Source: Hormiphora californensis (taxonomy: Eukaryota; Ctenophora; Tentaculata; Cydippida; Pleurobrachiidae). Taken from it: a stretch of DNA of 64,000 bases. The position numbers and the translations under genes were made by a program. Positions 22,226 to 38,656 of this stretch are shown here, piece after piece. Where the stretch lies: the NCBI GenBank assembly GCA_020137815.1, contig CM035355.1, forward strand, positions 5,847,350 to 5,911,349, written 5' to 3'. Below the pieces are notes generated by a model. The model was given only the letters and a program-made list of their open reading frames with translations, did not search any database and had not been told where the DNA came from. Within the stretch, counting starts at the first letter, position 1. The number at the start of each line of letters is the position of its first letter.

Positions 22226-22325
22226 CAGGAACCGACCGAAACAAGTAAACAACCAATCAGAAATCGTTATTTAGGTCACGTGACTGGTTATCAGCCAATC
22301 AGGGACCAGTATTTCCTGATTCGGT
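22226..22325. mobile_element. Palindromic MITE (copy B), right end truncated
   Basis: Same sequence as copies A and C up to ATTCGGT, where the last ~9 bp of the right end are missing. GTTAAGTAGTGA lies directly to the left and again 2 bp to the right of the break, a 12-bp direct repeat. Confidence 0.7.
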
Positions 22326-22585
22326 GAGTTAAGTAGTGAGTTAAGTAGTAGTAACCTGTTGTGTAGAAAGTGAGAAGGCATGGTTTTTGCTGTAGTTCAT
22401 AGAAGCAGGGTCCAACTGCTCACCGCCCCCAACCTCTCACATGCTAAACTATAATGATAGAAGGGAGTTGTTAATTGAATTGTTAATTGAATAACTAAAC
22501 TGAATACATAGTGGGAAATGTTGATGTTGGTTCTCCGTCGAGAGCTGTACTGGAGAGCTAGACGGATCACGTCTTAAGAATTTAA

Positions 22586-23884
22586 GGGTACGCTAACCAA
22601 AAATTTTTTTCGAGTGCAGGGAAATCTCTCACCGCAGGGTTGTAGGCCATGCCAAGGAGACCTCAAATATGCAATTTTAGCCCTCAAGTCGAATTCATAT
22701 TTTTGCTACAGCCGTTTTAAAATCGTCTTGAAAATTTCTGAAAAGACGTTTTTGACACCCTAAAAATACATTTTCAGGGCTAGAAGCTTAAAATTTTGGG
22801 GATTTCAAGGGGATAGGAAGCTTTATCGACACAAAAATTTTTATTAAAATCGGTGATGATTTTCGGTCGTGAGATTGATTTACTTTTTTCCCTCTTAAAG
22901 GCCCTATTTAGCAAAGTTCCGAAAGTTTGTGAAGGCTGTAAATTGGTGAAAAGTTGCGTCTAACGATTATCTAAGTGGCCACAAATTTTTGGCGTGTCCT
23001 TATTTGAGACAAGTTGTACAGAGCTTTTTTGTGAAAGCCGTTTTTTTAGAAATAAAGAAATAGCCTGTATCTCAAAAACGACTGATTTTAGTGACCTGAG
23101 ACCAAGCTTAAACGATTCAGAAGGTCCGATTTTGGGGGGGTCTTCTGAGAGACATTTTTCTCCTACTTCAACGGTTTTCGCTGTAATTGCGAAAAACAAA
23201 TCCTTTGAAGAGGGCAAAAGAGGAGTTCCGACAGCCTGCTTCGTGCTGCTTTTCCACCTTCTTGCTAAATCCTTTTTCGCAATTACAGCAAAAACCGTTG
23301 AAGTAGGAGAAAAATGTCTCTCAGAAGACCCCCCCAAAATCGGACCTTCTGAATCGTTTAAGCTTGGTCTCAGGTCACTAAAATCAGTCGTTTTTGAGAT
23401 ACAGGCTATTTCTTTATTTCTAAAAAAACGGCTTTCACAAAAAAAGCTCTGTACAACTTGTCTCAAATAAGGACACGCCAAAAATTTGTGGCCACTTAGA
23501 TAATCGTTAGACGCAACTTTTCACCAATTTACAGCCTTCACAAACTTTCGGAACTTTGCTAAATAGGGCCTTTAAGAGGGAAAAAAGTAAATCAATCTCA
23601 CGACCGAAAATCATCACCGATTTTAATAAAAATTTTTGTGTCGATAAAGCTTCCTATCCCCTTGAAATCCCCAAAATTTTAAGCTTCTAGCCCTGAAAAT
23701 GTATTTTTAGGGTGTCAAAAACGTCTTTTCAGAAATATTCAAGACGATTTTAAAACGGCTGTAGCAAAAATATGAATTCGACTTGAGGGCTAAAATTGCA
23801 TATTTGAGGTCTCCTTGGCATGGCCTACAACCCTGCGGTGAGAGATTTCCCTGCACTCGAAAAAATTTTTTGGTTAGCGTACCC
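22586..23884. mobile_element. TTAA-flanked foldback, non-autonomous relative of the 50-56 kb transposon
   Basis: This 1299-bp element is an almost perfect inverted repeat, with arms of about 610 bp and a loop of about 80 bp near 23190-23270. It starts GGGTACGCTAACC and ends with the complement, and TTAA lies directly outside both ends (22582-22585, 23885-23888). The stretch from CTCAAATATGCAATTTTAG to TTTTTGCTACAGCC is nearly identical to the subterminal part of the 50289-56270 element. Mirror-image open frames of about 160-170 codons in the arms are artefacts of the palindrome. Confidence 0.82.
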
Positions 23885-24180
23885 TTAAAGCTGTGTGAGA
23901 ACAAAGCAAGCAACAAATTGAAAAATTGTTAATAAATTAAACTATTTACAAAACCAAAGGCGCTCTCATCAAAAAACAATAGGATAATTTCCATGGGCGA
24001 TGTTGTCGACGATTCTTTCTTTCTGTTACTCCCCCAACTTTCAATCCTTCGCTCACTCACCCACTCACTCTCTCTCCCTCAATTCTTCGACCTCCTCTAT
24101 CTCGCAATCTCCCTCCTCACCCAAAGCTGTGGAATTCTCTATGATCAGCTGACCTCACTTCTCTTGAGACGTGAGTTCCT

Positions 24181-25085
24181 TCACTGTTGAAACTGAGGTG
24201 CCAGTGATATCTTCAACCTTCTTCTCACCACATTCACTCCCTCCTCAAGATGCCTCTCAAAATACACATTCATGAAGAACTGACTGGCTCGTCCACACGC
24301 TAAAGCCCACGGGACTTGTGAAGAGATGAGGAATCTTTGTTCTGCAAGGGGCAGTGGGAATTCCACCGACGAGAGCTGAGAGAGCACACATTGGTAGACC
24401 AGTTTGGATCATTTCATACCATTTCAGGGCTACCTCCTCACCCACAGTTACACCTAGACCTGGGGGAATAATTTGTACAGTAGCAGTATAACATATGGCA
24501 TTTTAACTCAATTCCAAGATTTTAACTAAAATACTGTATGGATCCCAATTCCAAGTCCCAGCATCTAGATACCTGTCAGTGTGTGTAGGAAATCATGATT
24601 CTCCCTATAACGCGTCATCACATACGCTAAGCTCTTCATCCTCTAACAAACTTCGTACTGGCCCTCTCCGCACTCAGTACCATTATCAGACATGAACCTG
24701 TAGTACGCATAGCCGAACGTGTCCTCATGGAAGTACCCCTAAGGTAACTCAAAGTCCATGGTTTCAGGCGTGTATGCGAGGTCGCTCCTTTAGAATCTCC
24801 AACCCAACTGTGCTCATACGCATCTTATCTCGCATCGCAGTTAGAGCCGCCGTTCCTAGAATGGTATGGCGGTAATTCGTGGAAAAGTGTTATAATTTGA
24901 ATGAGCACACAATTTGAGGTTTCAACAATATACCACCTACTAGTACCTACCAGTACCTACCAGTACCTACCAGTAGTTTCCCCAAGTGTGGCTACCAGAT
25001 CTCCCCTGTATGGGTTAACCAAGGCTCCAACTGCAGAACCCGCTGTTAGGAGAACCCTTTGAAAGGGCCTCAATGGTGGGGCCAT
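24181..25085 (-). pseudogene. COQ4: COQ4-like gene, decayed or mis-assembled
   Basis: Three exon remnants with intact splice sites are visible: 25085-24971, 24855-24573 and 24459-24181. COQ4 is a mitochondrial matrix protein of ubiquinone synthesis. Exon 1 reads [21 protein letters not shown]...LGETTG, a clear family match. Exon 2 starts AALTAMRDKMR...LKERPRIH and ends AYVMTRYRENHDFLHTLTG; exon 3 starts VGEEVALKWYEMIQTGLPMC and ends VPWALACGRASQFFMNVYFERHLEE. The HDxxHx11E metal motif is preserved. Between these blocks the frame shifts at least twice in exon 2 with in-frame stops, and once in exon 3 near 24350. Introns are retained, so it is not a processed copy. Several independent lesions favour a pseudogene over sequencing error, but a base-level check is needed. 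Confidence 0.72.
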
Positions 25086-25100
25086 AATGCTAACAATAAC

Positions 25101-25300
25101 ATGGAGGGTAGTTATAGGGAGTTATTGGTTATAGGGTGGTTATAGGGTGGTTATAGGGATAAGGGTGTTATTCGTTATAGGGTGGTTACAGGGATAAGGG
25201 TGTTATTCGTTATAGGTTGGTTATAGGATGGTTTATGGTTATAAGGTGTTATTAGGGTGTTATTAGGGTGGTTATATGGACCACCATATAATATGGTGGT
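25101..25300. repeat. TTATAGGG-type minisatellite
   Basis: Imperfect tandem units of ggttatagggt(gg) and gataagggtgttattc, upstream of the COQ4-like start. Between here and 26259 I see only short, unsupported frames. Confidence 0.7.
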
Positions 25301-26259
25301 TATAGGGTGCAATGCTATAGAGAGTAGTTACAGGGTGTTTTTGGAAGATATCAGTGGGATTTAATAAGCTGTGTTTATAACTGTTTTAATAGAATAGCAG
25401 AATAAATAAAAACTGTTTAAAATATATCGTAATAATTACACACAGTTCATAAAAAGTAGTTGGAGTGCGAGTGTGTGCGTCTAGACTTGTCCGTGTGTAA
25501 TACACACTGTGTGCTTACACATCAACTTTTTGGTGCTTCGTCAGCTTGTTCACCAAAACAGTGCACACACACTCACATGAAACATATTATATTGTCGTTA
25601 TTCCTCTTGGTATATTTTCTACACCAATATATTATATCAAGTCTCGTCATTGTTCTCTCATATTGTTATTTGTCAACAAGAATTATTGCATTATGTATTC
25701 ATAATGCTGTGTTTCCCAGCCCTACCGTTTCACATGTCAGTGACATTGTCACTGCCAACAGGATCAAGGCTTGGTCAAAATGTAATGTGAGATGCATACG
25801 ATCTAGCTGTCAGTATACTTCTCACATAGCTTAGAGTTAGCTAATTCCCAATCACATGACACTTGCTAACAGCTAACCAGCTTTTGACATTCCAACTTAA
25901 CTACTTATCTAACATCTCACACTCGACTCGCAAGATGAAAATGTGTATGTAACACGCGAAACACGCGGCAGAGCATTTCATGTTTTGTTGAGTGGCGCAC
26001 GCACACACGTCCATCAAACTGTGTCAATGAGGTGTTTGATGAAGGAGTAGCTCGTCACTGTGCGCGCGGCTCTAGTTGCTACACCGTTGCCCTCGCAACG
26101 AAAGTGTGACCAAAAATGTCCCTCTACCGATTAGTTAGTATACCAAAATGTCGTTTTCGAATTCTAACCCTGCTATGCCTTTTTACAAAGTAAAAAGGCA
26201 TCCGGGTGAATGCCTCCGGCATTCACCCGGGCAGGGAAAAAATTCCATCTACAAATTGT

Positions 26260-27614
26260 TTACAGGGTGTTTACGTCAAAGGACAGCTCCAAAAGTTCTG
26301 ATAGCTCATGGTCTAGATCTGGGGTGGATGGCAGTTCTAGATCGTCAAGAGTATACTCCAATGACCTAATCGACTCATCGAATATACCTGCAAAATACAC
26401 TATTTCAACGAGTGACAAATCTCAGATTCGCTATAAAACTGTCGTTCATTCGTTAATATAGGATTCGATATCAGATCTACACTATTTTGTGTGTTGTAAA
26501 CATCAAGGAAATTACAGTCGGCCGTATCGCGTGTGACATTTAGTAGTGTGCCACTTACGCAGTGAATCAAGTTGTAACCGAGTTGTATCTAAATCACTCA
26601 TTCTGGAAATATTGATATCAAGACTTGGCGGGAGCGAGGGAGATGATATGGTTTCATCGTGAAGATATCCAGTCTCCATCTCGTCCTCGTCAATTCCGTC
26701 AATGTCAGGAAGGGGGAGGAGGGTTTCGAGGGTAAATTCTAGGTCGCTGTCTTCCGGGAGATCTAGGTCACCTAGTGGGGAATGTTGAGGTAGAGAGAGA
26801 TAGAGAGAGAGTGGAGAGAGAATAAAGAGAGAAGCGAGAGTGTGTGGTAGAGAAGCGAGGGTTGTGAGAGACTCTCACAACCCTCGCTACCAACTCTCAC
26901 TGAGAGTTGGTAGAAGTGAAAGAATTCAGTCTGAAGGCAACACAAAGACACACGAAGTATCTTACTTTCTTCTCTTCTACAAAGTCGCTGTCGAGGCACA
27001 TCATGGTGTACAAAGTCCTGAATAATTTCCATATCAGGGGGTGTTATTTCCACCTCTTCCTTTTTCATGTTGCCCCACGGACAATTTTCAACGGGATCGT
27101 ATTTCTCTGCCTGGTCCTCGAATATCGAGAAGGTCTTGTTGGGGGTGTGGCTGATGGGCCGTCCTGGCGTCCTGAGAAATACAACGTGTTACGTGATGAA
27201 CCTTTATTTTAGGTATGGCTAGATTAACTTTCAGAGACTAGAAACTACATAGGCATTGGAGAAGTTCCACGCACTGGTACTTACTTAAAATGAAGTCCAT
27301 TTAAAGCTGGTTTTTTAAATTTCACGGTGTTTGGTGTGTTGTACAGTAGGCCTTTATTTCCCAAAACTGACTTGGGTGTTGCAAGGACTGTTCTCTTGGT
27401 GGGTGTTGCAAGATTTTGTGCAAATTTAGTCGTCCTCTTTCCTTTCACATATTAGACTGTGTTAGTATTTCATTAAATCTTTACGCCCAGCATAATAACT
27501 TAAGGGAGGGGGCTAGAACTTACCTGGAGCATTTGGAAAGTTTGAATTTTTCGATTTCAATGGTGTTCTGAGCAAATCAATGTTGTCAAATGTTTCTCCA
27601 AGGGTAGTTGCCAT
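26260..27614 (-). CDS. Small acidic protein, securin-like candidate
   Basis: Five exons (27614-27524, 27441-27285, 27171-26966, 26771-26559, 26387-26260) join in phase with GT-AG borders to 264 residues, from MATTLGETFD to a stop after SFDVNTL. No folded domain is evident. The N-terminal third is basic with RxxL (RTVLATPKS, a possible destruction box) and many TP sites; the C-terminal half is very acidic (DLPEDSDLEFTLETLL, DGIDEDEMET). This polarity, size and the segment NKTFSIFEDQ recall securin (PTTG1), the separase inhibitor, but sequence identity is too low to assign. It could also be an unrelated unstructured nuclear regulator. A small hairpin (26846-26880) lies in intron 3. Confidence 0.68.
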
Positions 27615-28253
27615 AGTCTAACAGGGAATTGACGCAGTTTTAGTACTTTATCGATCATTTTAGGGTAGCTAGAGCTTTGGAAAAACTAAAAAGTAAAAAT
27701 TGAAACGAAACTTTTAATTTTTTTTGCGGCCCAATTTTTTTAAATTTTGAAGATATCAGTTGCGCGGCGCGCAACAATGCGGTGCATTGTTACATAATCT
27801 GCGTGTTCCAGTACATTAGTTATTTTGAATTCTTGCCACTGTGCGGGTGCCTTTTTGAGTAAGGGGTGGTCAACAAACTGGCAGGTTACCTGCTGGAACC
27901 ATAAAAAACACTCAAATTTCCGGATAATGGTCTAACATTCAAATTAAAATAACAAACAAAACAGTAATTGCAATGGAAACAACACTCGACACAACTTGTC
28001 ATGCTACGCAGTCTGTCCATTCGGCATTCGGCCCGGTATGAGAGCCGACAGACTGGGAACATGTCAAGACTGAAGACGCAACACTCTATGCAGAACTAAA
28101 ATAATTGGTCCATAACTGGAACAATCTCTGCAAGTGCATGACTTTAGCAACAAAACCGTTTGACTCTAAATCACAATGTGAATGATTCAGATCGAACCTA
28201 TATCTCACTCTCAAGATCTCATATAATCTCATATCAAATGTCCAAGTATAATT

Positions 28254-33457
<5,204 letters not shown>

Positions 33458-33931
33458 CTAGAATAGGGGGAGAGGGGGTTTAGATGGGAATAAATATTCG
33501 AGAGGGGTGGGGATTAGGTTGTGAATAGGAAGAGCAGAGGGGGATTGTGAAAAAGAATTGTATTTGATTTTACCTGTGTCAACATGGCTTGTGGAATTGG
33601 AAAGTAGAACTTTGATTGTGGACACTTATCGTGAGGGAATCGTGAAAACTCGTGATCTTCCCTTTCTCTCGTGATCATGTTGATGATCCCGATTCCCCGA
33701 TGTGAATATATGAGTGTTCCCTTTATCGGCCGCCCAACACGTGACACGGTGGACTGTGATTGGTCGGTGTATGTCACGTGATATTAATGCCGCTCTCCTA
33801 TTGGCTAAGGCTTGTTAGAAAGAGTCCGTACCACGCAATGGGAAGGTACGGTCCGCTCTTATATTGCTACAATGTTGCAAGAACATATCTAGCTTGCCAT
33901 CTCACTCTCACACCTTACACAAACACAGTGA

Positions 33932-34225
33932 TGAGAGAGAGAGAGAGAGGGGAAAAAGGGAGAGAGGGGAGAGAGAAGAGAGGAGAGAGAGGGGAGGGGA
34001 GAGAGAGAGAGAGGGGGAGAGAGAGAGAGAAAGGGGGGGGAGGAAAAAGGGAGGGGGAGCGAAGGGGGAAAAGGAGAAGGGGGGGAAAAAGAGGGGAAAA
34101 GCAGAGGATAAAAGAGAGAGGAAAAGGGAGGGGAAAAAGAGAGAGAGGAGGAGAGAGAAGAGAAGAGAGAGAGAGAGAGGGGAGAAAGAGAGAGAGGAAG
34201 GGAGAGAGAGAGGAGAAAAGGAAGA
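33932..34225. repeat. Interrupted GA-rich purine tract
   Basis: About 290 bp of almost pure G and A, GA units broken by G-runs and A-runs. The long Arg/Glu/Gly frame and its Ser/Leu/Pro complement are not genes. Confidence 0.9.
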
Positions 34226-35040
34226 AGTGCATGGGTTTTTCCAAGCTGATTAAAAACCTGATACAAAGATTTGCTGCGTATCCCATCACAGGGGTCTCAT
34301 TGGGGGACACCAACACATTTACTCAAAAACCAAAATTTTCAGCGGTTTCTTTCCCTTTAATTAAAAACCCTAAACCCCCCCAAATCCTAAAAACCCCCCC
34401 AAACCCTAAAAAAACCAACCCCAAAAAACCCCAAAACCCCCCCAAAAAAACAAAAACCCCCCCCTCCCCCCCAAAATAAAATTTAAAAACCAAAAACAAA
34501 AAAACCCACCAAACCCCCCAAAGGGAACCCCAAAAAACCCTTTTAAACCCAGCCCCCACCCCAAAACCAAAAAACCCCCTCCCCCAAAAAGCAAAAAAAA
34601 GTTCTTCCCCCTCCCCCCCCGATATTTGAAACTAAAAAAATTTTAAGGCATGATTTGGGGGAGGGCGGGTTTAAGAAAAGAGAAGCCCGGGAAAGGGAAA
34701 AAGAAAAGGAAAGTCCCCTTTGCCTCGCCAAATGTCCCCCAACAAAGTTGAAAAAAATTGACCCAAAGGGGGGCCTTTTTGCCTTTTTTTCCCCAAACCC
34801 AAAACACATTCCACCCCCGTGAAAACCCAAAATTAGGGGTGTTTAAAAGGGCCCGGGGGGGAAAAAGGAAGAGGAAGGAAATTTTTCAATTGGAAATTTT
34901 AAAATCCGGTTTTTTTTAAAACCAAAAAATGTAGGAAAAGGCTTTTGGGGTTGAATGAAACTTAATAAAAATTTTTTGGGGAAAATTTAAAAGGGGGGTG
35001 AAATTTTTTCCCCAAAAAAAAATTTTAAAACTTAATGTGG
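34226..35040. other. Homopolymer-inflated, probably corrupted sequence
   Basis: Runs of 3-9 identical bases dominate (aaaacccc, ttttgggg, aaaattttt), unlike any other part of the window except 61860-62060. Both follow a GA/CT microsatellite. This looks like read or consensus failure past a microsatellite rather than biology. Open frames here should not be trusted. Confidence 0.6.
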
Positions 35041-35390
35041 GAAAGAATCTTAAATAATATTTTTAATTTTATTAAGATTATTTTCAATTCCACCATTTCC
35101 ATTGTCTTTGTTATAATACACAAGCCTCCCTCTCACACACACACACAGATAGTAAGGGAGATGGTGGCATGACTCCTCGCTGAAAAGCCACTCAGTGAGG
35201 CATGACCAAAGGAGCATTTGGGTATTAGCACAGTGTACGGCATTGGCGTACACCCATATTTGGGCATTTCACTGTCCCACGTGACAGACACGTCGGGTAC
35301 ACCGACCAATGAGAGAGGAGGGTGAGGACGTCACGTGATCTTGGGCAATCTGTCGCGATAAAGAAGACAACTAGTATGTAGTACTGTGAG

Positions 35391-35402
35391 AGAGAGAGAG
35401 AG

Positions 35403-35474
<72 letters not shown>
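35391..35474. repeat. (GA)n microsatellite
   Basis: About 85 bp of GA with two interruptions. Confidence 0.95.
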
Positions 35475-35478
<4 letters not shown>

Positions 35479-37529
35479 AAGAAAGAACCAGCGAAAAGAT
35501 TGTGGCGCCAAAAAATTCGAGTACTCACACACAGCACATATTGATCATTGATCAAGAGAAAAACTACCAGCTGAACCACCCGATTTTCATGGCGAACTAC
35601 TAGATATAAAGAGATGCGTTAAAATTATACTTCCTTGGATCCTAATAACTTCCCCCGAACCAACAGCTATAAAGTATGATCCCAGTCTCTATTTCATTGT
35701 TATATTCTAACCCTCCCGCTCGAGCTAGGCAACTATTTTAGGGATCAATCCTCAGCCCCCTCCCCCTCCCCCGACTACCAATGTTGGAGACCAATGTATA
35801 ATGGGCAATTCATTGCGTGGTTGCCAAGAGAGGACAGAGTGGAACAGTGATACAGGATATCATCTCGCGTCAGGTACACAGTAGCTCCACTCTCAAAATA
35901 TCTCCCCCTCTCGGACTCTTGTGTTGTGTGATTTTGTAAAGGTTGGTGTAGTGTGAAATGAATTGTTGTGGGACGAAGGACGTGTATTTGTGGCCAGGGG
36001 GATCTGATCAACGCTTGATCTGACGTGACAGAAAGAGAAGGCTAAAGGGGAACAGAGTAGCAGAGAGGAGGGGGGCAGCTGTAGGGGATCAGGGTTGATA
36101 TCTGGAGAGAGTGATCAGTTCGAGGTCCGGTGAGATGATCAGAGTGACACAGATATTGGAATTGACGACAGCGGGGCGGCCAGGAATATCACTTTGTTAA
36201 CAGGATTCTCCAGTGCACGTGCAGTGCACGTGACATGTGGCAATAAGATAATAGATCATTGAAGGGGCTAAGGGATCGGAGGTACTGCTAGAAACCCGAA
36301 TAAATTAACCGGAAAAGAAATTAAAAACGATTTAGCAGTTGCAGTTAAATATTCATGCAGCATGGTTGCGGAGAAAGCAACACAAATATACAGAACGGTG
36401 AGGAAACAAAATTGGCCGAAAACTGTTATTTTCAGTCGGCGGTGCAGAAACTCAACAATAATCAATCCTTGAACAATCACTATCACAGACAAATGCGGGT
36501 TTATTGGGCTACTACACAATTTATACAAATTGTAAGCTCACACTACATTTTATTTCATAAAGCGAGCGCGATCTGTGACGGTTCGACAGAGCAAGGTACA
36601 ACTTGCGAAATTAGAACCGCTCGCACCATAAACGCCGAGTGAAAATCCCTAATAGCAGTGAAAAGGGGCTGTTTCAAACCTAAGGTCAGGACAGTCTGAA
36701 TAGTTCAGGACACCCTCGATTCCAAAACTGAGCTGTCCAGACCCTCTGTTGGTTCAACAGCTAATGATAGTCTAAAAAATATACGAGACAGTCTGAAAAT
36801 GGCCGAGGATTATCAGCAGAAACAAACATTTGGAAGACTACAATCCAGTCAGCAGCTGACGGGTTTTAGTACGGGTTTTAGTACTCTGATCTCGACCACA
36901 TCATGTCACCGGGTTTAATTAACTAGCTCCTCAAGCATGGGGCTGATGATCTTGTTTAATTGATATCTTGCAAGGCAAGGTGGAACGGTCTACTAATTGG
37001 CGCAGCAATAGAATCATATAAAACCGTATTCATGGTGCGAAATGACTAGCGGTGCTGGTATCACTAAGTGATTGGCTCTGTGCGTAGGGTCCCCATTAGG
37101 GGTTCACGCCCATGGCATGGCACTCTTATCCGAAAATCAAACTTTTATTAACTGTACATAACAATGGCCCTTATCGATTGGATCCACCCTATAATGAAAG
37201 CCAATATCAACAACAAGTAACAACCAACAACTTCAAAAAGCAAGACTATAATTGAGTACTAAACAAAAAGCAAATAATAAACTATCAATAGGTTACGGTA
37301 GGCTGGTTCAAAACAACAACAACGTCAACAACATAACGTCAAACGAAATATTATATTGTAGCTAGGGTGGCGCATGGGGTGGGATCCAGAGCTGCTCGGG
37401 AGCTAATGACGAATCCAAGTGTAGGTCGTGCACGCGGCATTGTGAAAATGAGACTCGGGACTCCGTGTCACGAGTCGAGAGAGAGTCCTCCTTATGTGTG
37501 AAAATGAGCCTCGTGCCAGGGCGTCACGA

Positions 37530-37565
37530 CATCTCTGTCTCTCTCATTCTCTCTCTCTTTCTCTC

Positions 37566-37650
<85 letters not shown>
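37530..37650. repeat. (CT)n microsatellite
   Basis: About 120 bp of CT with CTTT and CTAT variants, followed by a short GA run at 37679-37697. Confidence 0.93.
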
Positions 37651-37655
<5 letters not shown>

Positions 37656-38340
37656 CACTGTTGTGGCGAGAGAGTTGTAGAGAGAGAGAGAGAGAGCTCA
37701 GTTCAGATCGCTCCCAGAGCACGCATGTCCAGTTGAGCGCACACCCATTACGCGACGAGGAACGTGATTTTGAAGTCAATTGTTCATTTTCGAACCCAGC
37801 TCCACTACGAGATGGAGCTACGTACTCGAGGGGAGGGGATCTTACTTCTTTGTTGGTCGGTGTTGTTGCTGGGCACAGGGTCCACCATGGAACGAAGACG
37901 TCATGGGAGGAGATTAGGGCTCGACGTTGTTGGGTAAAAAGTTGAACAAATGATTGATATATGTGCGATTTACGTTACAACATTATACAGAGAGCAGGGG
38001 AGACTGAGAGAGAGAGCGCTCCGGCTACGTCACGCAGTAACGGACCAATCAGAGACGAGAGATAGAAGATGTGGAGAGAGAGAGCCGCGCCGCGTGGCTC
38101 TATAATAATCCACTCTCTCTCCAGCTGACAGGGGGGGTTGAAAGTGTGCGGTGATTAGGAGGTGAACCCAACACTAGAGATGATTTAGTTTTGTGAAATA
38201 TTGTAACAATAACAATTTACATATGTAACAGTTTTGTACAAAACACTGCACGTTTCAAAACATTTGTGACAGTGAGATTGTTTGATTGGACAATATTGCG
38301 ATCACGTGACATCGTCACACGTGATTCTTCTAGCTTTCTT

Positions 38341-38494
<154 letters not shown>

Positions 38495-38656
38495 CCATAT
38501 GTAGCAGCCTGAGCTCGGTTCAAAGCTCGAACTCGGAGGCGTGAGGACCTCGACACATTTCACTTTCCCATATAATAATAGTGTGTGTGGGCTCATCATC
38601 ATCTCTCTCCCTCTCTCTCTCTCTCCTTCTTTCTTTTCTTCTCCGACTCTCTCACT

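Noticed and set aside
22960-23481. Pair of overlapping 158- and 173-codon frames on opposite strands
   Set aside because: They are mirror images produced by the palindromic TTAA element.
25460-25834. 124-codon plus-strand frame
   Set aside because: Hydrophobic, Cys- and His-rich without a matching family, start context or exon structure.
33760-34479. 239-codon plus-strand frame rich in Arg, Glu and Lys
   Set aside because: Runs through a purine tract into the homopolymer-inflated block; no protein-like composition.
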